Shown in pieces: positions 43,035 to 51,280 of a stretch of 64,000 nucleotides of DNA (positions are counted from its first letter, which is position 1; every line of letters starts with the position of its first letter). The notes under the pieces were generated by a model. That model ran no database searches and had not been told where the DNA came from. It saw nothing but the letters and a program-made list of their open reading frames with translations. A program made the position numbers and the translations under genes. The DNA is from Candidatus Poribacteria bacterium (GTDB taxonomy: Bacteria; Poribacteria; WGA-4E; WGA-3G), in the NCBI GenBank assembly GCA_022825825.1, contig JAJDWA010000032.1, positions 62,001 through 126,000 of the forward strand. The letters are read 5' to 3'.

Positions 43035-44327
43035 ATGAGTAACGGGAACGTGATTGCTGTAATTCTGGGAGGAGGTCGTGGCACACGCCTATTTCCATTA
43101 ACACGTGACCGTGCCAAACCAAGTGTGCCAATTGCTGGCAAATTTAGACTGGTTGACATTCCTATTAGTAACTGCCTCCATTCAGGATTGGAGCGTATTT
43201 ATGTTTTAACACAGTTTAACTCTGTCTCCTTGAACAGACACATCGCGCAAACCTACCGTTTTGATTCCTATCGCCGCGGGTTTGTTCAAATTTTGGCAGC
43301 ACAGCAAACGCTCCTGGGTGATGAATGGTATCAGGGAACAGCAGATGCTATTAAGCATAACCGACCGTATATTCTGAACCCGCGTGTAGCAGACGATCAC
43401 GTTCTGATCCTTGCAGGCGATCATCTCTATCGCATGGATTATCAGAAGATGTTGGCAGTTCACACTGAAACCAATGCGGACATAACAGTATCTGTGATTC
43501 CTGTGAAAAAAGAGGTTACAAACGGACTCGGTATCCTCCAAGCGGATGTGAACGGACGTATAACCGATTTTGTTGAAAAACCGCAAACAGAGGAGCAACT
43601 ACAGCAGTTGCGTGTTGAAGATGATGTTTTTACCTCGCGCGGAATAGATCCCAAAGACAGAGAATACATCGCCTCTATGGGAATTTATATCTTTAACAGT
43701 GATGTCCTGCAAGAGGTCCTCCAAGACGATTCAAATGTAGATTTTGGCAAAGATATTATTCCAAAAAGCATTAAGACGCGACCTGTTTCTGCCTATTTTT
43801 TCGATGGGTATTGGGAGGATATTGGGACAATCCACTCTTTCTATTCTGCCAATATTGCACTTACTGATGTATCTCCTGAATTCAATTTCTATGATGAACA
43901 TGCACCTATCTACACCAACCGTAGACATCTACCGAGCACTAAAGTAAATAGTAGTAGTGTTCGCTCCTCCATTCTTGCTGAAGGTTCAATCATTGATGAT
44001 TCGGAATTGGATAGAACAATTGTCGGTATCAGGAGTATCATCTCCAACGGCAGCCGAATTTATCAATCCGTGCTTATGGGAGCAGATTACTATGAGCCCG
44101 ACACGTTGCGTGCAGAAAACGCTAAAGCAGGGATTCCGCATGTTGGGATTGGCAGAAAGTGTTTAATTCAAAATGCAATTATTGACAAAAATGCAAGAAT
44201 CGGTGATAATGCAGTCATAGCAAATACAAAAAATCTTGACAATTTTGATTCAGATAACTATTATATTCGTGATGGAATTGTTATCGTTCCAAAAGATGCT
44301 ACAATTCCGCCTGATACAGTTATCTAA
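43035..44327 (+). CDS. glgC: Glucose-1-phosphate adenylyltransferase
   Basis: A 430-residue ADP-glucose pyrophosphorylase that supplies the donor for glycogen synthesis. The N-terminal GGGRGTRLFPLTRDRAKPSV is the nucleotide-binding signature, NQFNS-like TQFNSVSLNRHI and WYQGTADAI follow, and ILAGDHLYRMDY is the Mg-binding segment. The C-terminal left-handed beta-helix ends with AIIDKNARIGDNAVIAN. 19 nt after hisB, with SD GTAGGAGAAC. The pair with glgP and the nearby GT5-like enzyme indicates storage-glucan turnover. Confidence 0.96.
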   Translation: MSNGNVIAVILGGGRGTRLFPLTRDRAKPSVPIAGKFRLVDIPISNCLHSGLERIYVLTQFNSVSLNRHIAQTYRFDSYRRGFVQILAAQQTLLGDEWYQGTADAIKHNRPYILNPRVADDHVLILAGDHLYRMDYQKMLAVHTETNADITVSVIPVKKEVTNGLGILQADVNGRITDFVEKPQTEEQLQQLRVEDDVFTSRGIDPKDREYIASMGIYIFNSDVLQEVLQDDSNVDFGKDIIPKSIKTRPVSAYFFDGYWEDIGTIHSFYSANIALTDVSPEFNFYDEHAPIYTNRRHLPSTKVNSSSVRSSILAEGSIIDDSELDRTIVGIRSIISNGSRIYQSVLMGADYYEPDTLRAENAKAGIPHVGIGRKCLIQNAIIDKNARIGDNAVIANTKNLDNFDSDNYYIRDGIVIVPKDATIPPDTVI

Positions 44328-44510
44328 ACCTCAGTTTTGGAGCCAGATCAAAGCAGGAAGGTAAATTGTACTGTGCGCGTTGTGTTCCCGAAATTTGAGC
44401 GGATTTCGTGTATAAACACAAGATCTCATCCTATTTGGGATAGACGCTAAAGCTCATAAGAACGATAAGCATATTTACTTCTATTTATTGAAGGAAGGCA
44501 TACCCTTAAT

Positions 44511-44786
44511 ATGGCTGAATTAAGACAGCAGCTACTTGTCCTACATTTACACACACCAGACCTCAACAGCCCCGTCGTTGCTTGGGCAATGTACGATGGC
44601 ACTGGCAAAACCCGTTATACCACTGGCGATAGTGATGCTCCGCCCTATAACTCAGTTATAGAAGCAATGCAAGATGGGTGGCGAGTTATTCAGTTTCCAC
44701 AACAATTCCCTGCTTTTCCCGGCATGGAGTATCATACTTCATATCTAAGATTTGAATATATCTTGGAGAAATTGGAGGAAATCTAA
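44511..44786 (+). CDS. Conserved hypothetical protein (91 aa)
   Basis: A 91-residue soluble protein with no recognised domain. It begins with hydrophobic strands (LLVLHLHTPDLNSPVVAWAMY), has a GDSDAPPYNSVIEAMQDGWRV loop and ends EYILEKLEEI. Its TAATG stop-start overlap with the following oxygenase indicates coexpression. Ribosome site GAAGGAAGG lies upstream. Function unknown. Confidence 0.55.
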   Translation: MAELRQQLLVLHLHTPDLNSPVVAWAMYDGTGKTRYTTGDSDAPPYNSVIEAMQDGWRVIQFPQQFPAFPGMEYHTSYLRFEYILEKLEEI

Positions 44787-45604
44787 TGGTTGATAAACAG
44801 TATCTCCTAACTACAGAACAGATGGCGAATTTCGTAGCCGACGGTTACCTTCGCTTTGATGACTTTATTCCGGATGAATTAAATAAAGCTGCACATGAAG
44901 AAATGCAGTCTGGCGTTCAAATTCGGGGCGGTGGTGGCACCGTATTAGACGATGTATGGCACGACGATTCCGCTGTAGGAAAAGTCTTCCGCCTCCCTCA
45001 GGTACAAGGCATTATTGAAAGCCTTGTCGGTGAGGCACCGTTGTTTGACCATCATGCTACTCACATTGTGCGACCGCAGAGTCAACACGGACAGATTTGG
45101 CACGCGGATGCTATTATTGATATTCGGATGCACTTTGACATCCAGTTCTTCTATTTTTCACACGACACACCGCGCGAAATGGGTGGCACTATGATCTTGC
45201 CCGGGAGCCATTTCAGGCGAGTCTGTGAAACAGACATTGCGCGCTACCAAAACTTTTTGAGCCAACATCCGATAGTTTGCAATGCTGGCACATTGGTTGT
45301 TGTCCACCATGGGATGTGGCACTGCGCACAACCGAATTTGACTGAAGATACCCGCTACATGTATAAACTACGCCTCAACCCGACTGTCCGCCAACTCAAA
45401 CTGTGGAACACGGAGGACCTTAACGCTCCCGGTATCCGCGGCATTTTGAGTCGTAATCATAGATGGTATGGCAACGATGTCCGGCTTGAAATTGTCAACC
45501 GCATAAAACTATGGCGTTTTCTCATCGGTGATGAGTCGTACGATGTCGGTTATTGGTTATCTCGGCTTGAAAATATGCCAGAAAATATCCAAAACGTTGC
45601 GTAG
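44786..45604 (+). CDS. Phytanoyl-CoA dioxygenase family oxygenase
   Basis: A 272-residue PhyH-family protein. Ligands HAD in HGQIWHADAIID and the distal His in HHGMWHCAQPN are conserved; the Arg of MYKLRLNPTVRQL may bind 2-oxoglutarate. TMILPGSHFRRV is the usual strand before the second His. It differs from the other two PhyH genes in the window, so three separate hydroxylation activities are implied. Coupled to the 91-residue gene by a TAATG overlap. A strong terminator follows at 45628. Confidence 0.85.
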   Translation: MVDKQYLLTTEQMANFVADGYLRFDDFIPDELNKAAHEEMQSGVQIRGGGGTVLDDVWHDDSAVGKVFRLPQVQGIIESLVGEAPLFDHHATHIVRPQSQHGQIWHADAIIDIRMHFDIQFFYFSHDTPREMGGTMILPGSHFRRVCETDIARYQNFLSQHPIVCNAGTLVVVHHGMWHCAQPNLTEDTRYMYKLRLNPTVRQLKLWNTEDLNAPGIRGILSRNHRWYGNDVRLEIVNRIKLWRFLIGDESYDVGYWLSRLENMPENIQNVA

Positions 45605-45627
45605 TTTGTACGACGCTTTAGTACAAC

Positions 45628-45678
45628 AAAAACGAACCCCACAAGAACTTGCATAAGTCCTTGTGGGGTTCGTTTTTG
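45628..45678. terminator. Bidirectional Rho-independent terminator
   Basis: AACGAACCCCACAAG...CTTGTGGGGTTCG forms a stem of about 19 bp with a mismatch around an AACTTGCATAAGT centre, followed by TTTTTG; A-rich sequence precedes it, so it can serve both the oxygenase gene and the convergent GspC-like gene. Confidence 0.9.
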
Positions 45679-45699
45679 TAAGTTGCTGTAAAATTACGG

Positions 45700-46485
45700 C
45701 TATCTATCAAAAGTAACAATTACTTTGCTATCCCCTTTGAGAATGCCGCGCTCCTTAAGTTCACTCATTATCTTTTCACGGTCTCCTGGCGGGATACCCT
45801 TAAATTTCTCGCGCATCTCTTGCATTTTTTTCATCGCTTCTTCCTTAGCTTTTCTCATAGCAGCTTCTTTATCATGCGACTTTGTTGATGAGCTACTCTT
45901 GTTGTTCCTTTCGTCCCGATTAGCACTTTCTGATCTGGACGGACTACTGCGACGAGAACCACCACTTTTGAGAAACGGGTCATTTCCGCTTCTGAGCGTA
46001 ATCTTTTCACCCTTCTTATCCAAAGTAACCTTTTTCTGTTGAATTTCTTGAACGACTGCATCACCGATTTTATCACCAACACTCGCTATATAAAATTTAT
46101 TTGAACGTTGTTCCAAAACATACGCCTCTACTCTGGTGCCGTTCTGGCCAATAGCAGTACCAATCAAAGTATACTGAGGTTCTCTATTAGGCGGTCTCCA
46201 ACCGAGCGGACGAAATATGTTATTATCAACAATCACCTTATAAAAATCTGAATTATCGTCAGATTTTACACTTTTTGAACGTACTTTTACATTCCAATTT
46301 AAACCCTGTTGATGGTTTTTAAATTGATCCATCTGAAGTGTCGCTGGGACTTTCATTTGGTTTGCTTTGGCGATGATGATTTCTTTTTTTGCTGCATTCT
46401 GAGCTTGGAGCCGGACCCCAAATACAAATAGTAAACCTACTACACAACTTATTCCTAAAAAAATGAGTATTTTTGAATACCTCAC
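45700..46485 (-). CDS. GspC/PilP-like envelope protein, copy 1
   Basis: A 261-residue protein starting with GTG (AAGGAG upstream). An N-terminal helix (SKILIFLGISCVVGLLFVFG) anchors it. IVDNNIFRPLGWRPPNREPQ and the following FYIASVGDKIGDAVVQEIQQKKVTL correspond to the HR domain of type II secretion GspC and of pilus PilP. A long Ser/Arg/Lys-rich region (SGGSRRSSPSRSESANRDER) and a charged coiled C-terminus (EAAMRKAKEEAMKKMQEM) follow. It is a paralogue of the gene at 46977. No other secretion genes are near. Confidence 0.7.
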   Translation of the reverse strand: MRYSKILIFLGISCVVGLLFVFGVRLQAQNAAKKEIIIAKANQMKVPATLQMDQFKNHQQGLNWNVKVRSKSVKSDDNSDFYKVIVDNNIFRPLGWRPPNREPQYTLIGTAIGQNGTRVEAYVLEQRSNKFYIASVGDKIGDAVVQEIQQKKVTLDKKGEKITLRSGNDPFLKSGGSRRSSPSRSESANRDERNNKSSSSTKSHDKEAAMRKAKEEAMKKMQEMREKFKGIPPGDREKIMSELKERGILKGDSKVIVTFDR

Positions 46486-46976
46486 TATATTCTCCTTAAT
46501 TGTAGTGCAAGTTATCTGCTAAAAACACAAAACATCTCATGTATTAATGACGCGAATAGATATAAAAAAAGTTGCATAATTTAGTGAGTAGTCGTAAATC
46601 AGCAACGAGTGCGCAGCTTGTATACGGTTACTATCTGCCAAATTTAATACTTTCGTTCGAATATCTCTCTTATAGCAAGTATAGAAAGTAGACATTTGTC
46701 TATAGATGCACGCAGTAAGCACATTGATCAGTGGTGTATCACTATGGTGAATAAAAAATAAACGCCTTCATCCCAATGGACGAGGTTTCCCGATAAATCA
46801 TGCAGAATGCCAAACGCATTTAGCGTTGATTCCCCTCACCAGGGCAAAGTGTTCAAGTAATTCTAAAATTCTCGTAGTTGTGAAATCAACTATGTCCGAA
46901 AACAAACCCACCACTACATTCATAATTCTTGTGGGGCATTTATAAAGTTAACTGTACTTAAGATTGGTGAAGTATG
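46486..46976. other. 491-bp spacer between the GspC-like paralogues
   Basis: No gene seen. At about 46806-46836 there is a palindrome AATGCCAAACGCATTTAGCG-like, which matches the inner part of the repeat at 36633. At 46907-46940 a degraded CCCACCAC...TTGTGGGG hairpin resembles the 45628 terminator, as expected if the terminator was duplicated together with the gene. Confidence 0.4.
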
Positions 46977-47771
46977 TTATCTACCTCTACCTCTGCCTCT
47001 ACGTTCCCGAAATTCACGAATCATCCGTTCACGATCACCTCGCGAAGCCCTTTCAAATCTTCGGCGCATCTCCATTGCTCTTCTCATCGCTTCGGCTCTC
47101 TCTTTTTCTGCAGCCTCTTTTGCACTATTGGATGATTTAGAGGCGGACTCCTTATTGTTCCTACTGCTTTCGTTCTGATTAGTACTTTCTGATCTGGACG
47201 AACTACTGCGACGAGAACCGCCACTTTTGAGAAATGGATCATTTCCACTTCTGAGTGTGATCGTTTCACCATTTTTGTCCAGAGTAATCTTTTTCTCTTC
47301 TATTTTTTGAATGACCGCATCACCGACTTTATCACCAATACTCGCTATATAAAATTTATTTGAACGTTGTTCCAAAACATACGCCTCAGAAAACGTGCCT
47401 GTTGGGTCTGTTCGGGTGCCGATGAAAGCATATTCCGGTTCTCTATTAGGCGGTCTCCAACCGAGCGGACGAAATATGTTATTATCAACAATCGCTCGGT
47501 AGAAATCAGAACTATTATCAGACTCAGAACTATCAGAACGTTGCTGTCCACCCCATCTTGACGTTTGCTGACGGCCCTGTGCTGCCCAATTCTGCTGACG
47601 GGTGCGAAACTGCTCCATCTGAGGTGTTGCTTGTACTTTCATTTCATTTGCTTTCGCTGTGATGATTTCCTTTTTAGTTGCATCCTGTGCTTGGAGCCGG
47701 ACCCCAAATACAAGTAGTAAACCTACCACACAACCGATTCCCAAAAAAATCAGGATTTTTGAATACTTCAC
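46977..47771 (-). CDS. GspC/PilP-like envelope protein, copy 2
   Basis: A 264-residue paralogue of the downstream gene, also with a GTG start and AAGGAG site. The N-terminal helix and IVDNNIFRPLGWRPPNREPE with YIASIGDKVGDAVIQKIEE are nearly identical to copy 1, whereas the proline/serine middle (QQNWAAQGRQQTSRWGGQQR) and the C-terminus (basic RRGRGRGR end) diverge. A consensus promoter lies upstream at 47906. Such tandem copies may serve two pili or secretion complexes; the function is inferred only from the HR-like domain. Confidence 0.68.
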   Translation of the reverse strand: MKYSKILIFLGIGCVVGLLLVFGVRLQAQDATKKEIITAKANEMKVQATPQMEQFRTRQQNWAAQGRQQTSRWGGQQRSDSSESDNSSDFYRAIVDNNIFRPLGWRPPNREPEYAFIGTRTDPTGTFSEAYVLEQRSNKFYIASIGDKVGDAVIQKIEEKKITLDKNGETITLRSGNDPFLKSGGSRRSSSSRSESTNQNESSRNNKESASKSSNSAKEAAEKERAEAMRRAMEMRRRFERASRGDRERMIREFRERRGRGRGR

Positions 47772-47905
47772 TACATTCTCCTTATTTGCGGTGCGAGTGG
47801 GATGTTATAAACACGCAAAGCATTTTTTATGTAGGTTTGACAATCTTATCTGTAAAATGTTCATTTTTCTTAAGTTTTTTTAGTCCCATGTTTCCGGCAT
47901 TAATA

Positions 47906-47934
47906 ATTGTACCATACTTTTTACCTGATGTCAA
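47906..47934 (-). promoter_or_regulatory. Promoter of the GspC-like gene pair
   Basis: Minus-strand TTGACA (47929-47934) and TACAAT (47906-47911) with 17 nt between. Confidence 0.7.
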
Positions 47935-47956
47935 GTTAATGTTTTCATAAAATCCC

Positions 47957-48208
47957 CATAGGTGTCAACTTAGTGATAACCATGTCCGATAGATTCGGTT
48001 GGTAAACCGCATCGGAAACCTATCTGAGTTCCAGGTAGCAAGCGGTCTTCTTTGTCGGAGTGCTTTGTCCCGTGTCCTATATCGGTGTTGAAAACACCTC
48101 AAATAAGATAGGCTGCTATTTTTACACAATAATACGGAGCAGTTAGGAAACCACTCCTACCGAGCCTTGGGTTGAGCGTGTTGTGCTTTTCATAAGTTGA
48201 CGCATAAA
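47957..48208. repeat. Palindrome cluster with TAGGTGTCAACTTA-type ends
   Basis: Left end CATAGGTGTCAACTTA (about 47957-47972) and right end TAAGTTGACGC (about 48192-48203) are near complements (9-bp perfect GTCAACTTA). Inside are a hairpin CCGATAGATTCGGTTG...CATCGG at about 47987-48015 and the TTAGGAAA hairpin at 48136-48157. Same design as the 5952-6255 cluster. Confidence 0.7.
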
Positions 48209-48240
48209 GGATAAATTAAAATCCTGACGGAAAAGATGAA

Positions 48241-51200
48241 CTATCTGTCAATTTGTGAAGATTCAGCAAATGCCCCAACACGACAAACCCGTTTATAAGC
48301 ACAATAGTTACATGGTGCGGTAATATCTTTAGGTGTGATAGGTGCATCGCCTTCCTCTTCCGAGTCTATAAATGAATCAACACGCGTAATGAGAGGGAAA
48401 ATACCACCAACAATACTCTCAACATACTGTTGGATATAACCACAAACGCGCTCAAGGCGCCTGCTAAAAAGATCATCGTCTAACAACTGCCCACTTTTAT
48501 TCACCATTTTCCATTCATTACCGTTGAAATTTTTATACGCAATGTCATTGAAAGATTCTGCTCCGATGCCAAGTTCTACTTTGCATTCATCTAATCTAAT
48601 CTTGTGATAGAGACCGGCAGCTGGTTTTAAGCCTATCAGTTCATCATGTTCGTCTAACAATTTATCAGCAATTTGAAGGTAGATCGGGAGTTGCAGGCTC
48701 CGCCCCTCAAGAATATCTCTAATTCTAATTGTGGAACTACCTGTTTTATAGTCAATGACATTAAAAGCGCCAGCACCTATGTCAATTCGATCGATCCTGC
48801 CACTCAAACGTACGTTGCCAATGGTAATTGGTTCAGAACGACTGAGTTCAGAATCTCTTGCTCCAGGTGTTCGTCCAATACTAACTTCAAAGAAACGAGG
48901 TAGAATATGTAAATCATAGTTACGTACTGCTTCAAGCCATTTATGCAGTGCAGACTGTTGTTTTTCTATTTCCACTTTCCAAAAAAGGTTATCCTCGCTG
49001 ATGTCTTTACGGTTACTACGTCTTTCTTCTGATTCAGTATGTAGCACTTCATCTAATTGTTCCTTTGCTTGCTCAAAGATATCATTGCTACATTGTCCAA
49101 TGGTTGGATCTCCGTTGTCCTGGCGATTTTTATAGAACGTGAAGAGCACTTCATGCAATAGCGAACCTTTTTCTTTACCAGATGGCTCATCTTCCTCCTC
49201 CTCATCTACAACCCTGTAACCTAAAACTTTAGCAACAAAGTACTGAAATGGACACTTAGCATAAGTTTCCAAATCTGTAACAGAAATAACTTTATTGTGA
49301 AAATCTTCCAAACAAGTCTGGCTTGTAGGAGAGAGTTCTTCAACATTCAAAACACCTTCATACGCCAATTTATCATGTGTTTTCTCGCGGCTTTTTTCAA
49401 CTTCAACGACATGTCTTATGAGAGGACGCATGTTCCCCACTTCAGTAGGAAATTTCGTATCGGAAGGTTTGTCTGTTGTCCACACATGATTACCGTATGT
49501 GCTGAGGAAACCTGGGACGCTCCTTCGCGTAGGATTTGCAACTTCCTCCAGCCCGATGTTGGCAACTGCCTCTAATTGTGTTTGAAATATGGAAGGAATT
49601 AATTCAGATTCACCTTCGCGTTTCGGTACAAGCAGATATAGTCGTTCGCGAAATGATTTGAGAACCCGATAGAATAGAAACCGACTATCGTACAGCTGTT
49701 CATCTTCAGTACGATACGGGGTATCTGGAAGTAGCGGATCAGGGCGATAATTCGGGGGGAATCTACCATCTACAAAATCCCCTAAAAAAACAGTATCAAA
49801 CTCTAAACTTCTAAGTTCACCCAGTGTAACAATTTTGACGGTCTCACTTTTCAACGCTGCTCTATTTTGATAGTGTGTATGCTTGGCAATGTAGTGAAGC
49901 TTTTTAATATAGTCATCAAGACGGTATGTCCTATCGCCTTCAGATTTTAGGACAGCACACAGTTCTTTAACAATCTTTTTGAATTGTTGGTATGCGTTTA
50001 TTTCCCCTTCAACAATTTCCATATTCTTTCCAAGCATCGGATTTAGAATGTGCTGGAGGACTCCACCATTATCAAGTAAATTGTCAACATACTCCTTAAA
50101 TTCGTCAGGGAGAAATGGGCGTGTATGCGATGCGGATCTGACATCAGAAAAATAAGTGTCGCCTACAAATTCTTGTTTTAATGAAAGTCGAGAGAAGATC
50201 TCTTTGACGACTTCTGACTTCATCAACGGGATGTTTTCTGAAAGTGAATAGGGAATACCGTAAGCTGGAAAAATCTCAGCAATACGTTGTTGATATTGAC
50301 CTAAATTATAATAGGCAATACAGATATCACCAAGTTTGCAGTCACCATTTGAAACATGTTTTTGAATTAGGTAAGCGATCTGCTCAACCTCTTCAGATCT
50401 GTCGGATGGTTTTAAAAGTTTAATACAATCTGTTTCATCTATTTTGTGATTTGAGTTTGTGTTCGTTCGAAACAGATTATTCGCATAATACTGGTGTCTA
50501 TCGGAATCACGTTGATACTCAGAATCAATATGGATACCTACGTCTTCAAATTCACTTACGAGGTTGGTAATATTTTTATAGAGATGCTCATTTTCTGGGC
50601 CGCAATCAATGCGAAACCACATCTCAATCTCAGGTATTCCAGCAATGTGTCTTAAGATTTTGACATCGGCTTTTGAAAGCACAGTAAAACCTTCAACAAC
50701 AATAAGATTGACACGCCGAAATGTGTTTTTAATGAACTTATCTTCAAAATTATTCGCGAGGTAAAGGTGTTTGCCCTTTTGATCTATCCACTGGTCTCCG
50801 AGTTTCCCTTCATATCTGTTGTAAATTTCAGCAAGATCAGCTTTAGTGAGATTGTCTGCTGTAATGTTTTGAACAGTCTCATCACGTTCTCTGAGGTTAT
50901 TTAGCGTATTCGTGATGAGAGAAAGTGTGCTATCGGGAATAGCAATATTAGGGTTTGGGTGGAACGCAAAATAACTGTCGGCATTGTCGTCCGGATTTGC
51001 TATTTCGTGCAGCCATAGACTTTGAAGCCCTGATGAGATGAGTTGTCTTGGCAATTGAACTTGGCTGTATAACCTTTGAACGAAATCTTCGCTCGTATAC
51101 ACATGCAGATTGGAAACCGCCCGGTTCGGGTGATACCGGATCAACTCACGTTGACGTTTCAAGCGCGCAGTATCGGTTGGGACAATCACAACAAAGGTGT

Positions 51201-51273
51201 ATGCCTCATCGTTTTGGATACGAGTTTTGAGGATGTCTTCAACATTTTGCATTGGGAATTTAGAAGGCAGCAC
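48241..51273 (-). CDS. AddB-like exonuclease/helicase (PD-(D/E)xK with Fe-S cysteines)
   Basis: A 1010-residue protein from the GTG at 51273 or about 1003 from the ATG at 51252. The N-terminal half has a UvrD-like helicase fold in degenerate form (RRVNLIVVEGFTVLSKAD). The C-terminal third is a RecB-type nuclease: ITSV-like VTDLETYAKCPFQYFV (about residue 670), GSLLHEVLF, RIDRIDIGAGAFNVIDYKTG (D..DYK) and the terminal CNYCAYKRVC. The first Cys plus these three give four Fe-S ligands as in AddB. Probably the AddB half of an AddAB/RecBCD-like recombination enzyme; AddA is not in this window. It follows metG by 8 nt. Confidence 0.82.
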   Translation of the reverse strand: MLPSKFPMQNVEDILKTRIQNDEAYTFVVIVPTDTARLKRQRELIRYHPNRAVSNLHVYTSEDFVQRLYSQVQLPRQLISSGLQSLWLHEIANPDDNADSYFAFHPNPNIAIPDSTLSLITNTLNNLRERDETVQNITADNLTKADLAEIYNRYEGKLGDQWIDQKGKHLYLANNFEDKFIKNTFRRVNLIVVEGFTVLSKADVKILRHIAGIPEIEMWFRIDCGPENEHLYKNITNLVSEFEDVGIHIDSEYQRDSDRHQYYANNLFRTNTNSNHKIDETDCIKLLKPSDRSEEVEQIAYLIQKHVSNGDCKLGDICIAYYNLGQYQQRIAEIFPAYGIPYSLSENIPLMKSEVVKEIFSRLSLKQEFVGDTYFSDVRSASHTRPFLPDEFKEYVDNLLDNGGVLQHILNPMLGKNMEIVEGEINAYQQFKKIVKELCAVLKSEGDRTYRLDDYIKKLHYIAKHTHYQNRAALKSETVKIVTLGELRSLEFDTVFLGDFVDGRFPPNYRPDPLLPDTPYRTEDEQLYDSRFLFYRVLKSFRERLYLLVPKREGESELIPSIFQTQLEAVANIGLEEVANPTRRSVPGFLSTYGNHVWTTDKPSDTKFPTEVGNMRPLIRHVVEVEKSREKTHDKLAYEGVLNVEELSPTSQTCLEDFHNKVISVTDLETYAKCPFQYFVAKVLGYRVVDEEEEDEPSGKEKGSLLHEVLFTFYKNRQDNGDPTIGQCSNDIFEQAKEQLDEVLHTESEERRSNRKDISEDNLFWKVEIEKQQSALHKWLEAVRNYDLHILPRFFEVSIGRTPGARDSELSRSEPITIGNVRLSGRIDRIDIGAGAFNVIDYKTGSSTIRIRDILEGRSLQLPIYLQIADKLLDEHDELIGLKPAAGLYHKIRLDECKVELGIGAESFNDIAYKNFNGNEWKMVNKSGQLLDDDLFSRRLERVCGYIQQYVESIVGGIFPLITRVDSFIDSEEEGDAPITPKDITAPCNYCAYKRVCRVGAFAESSQIDR

Positions 51274-51280
51274 GTGGCTA

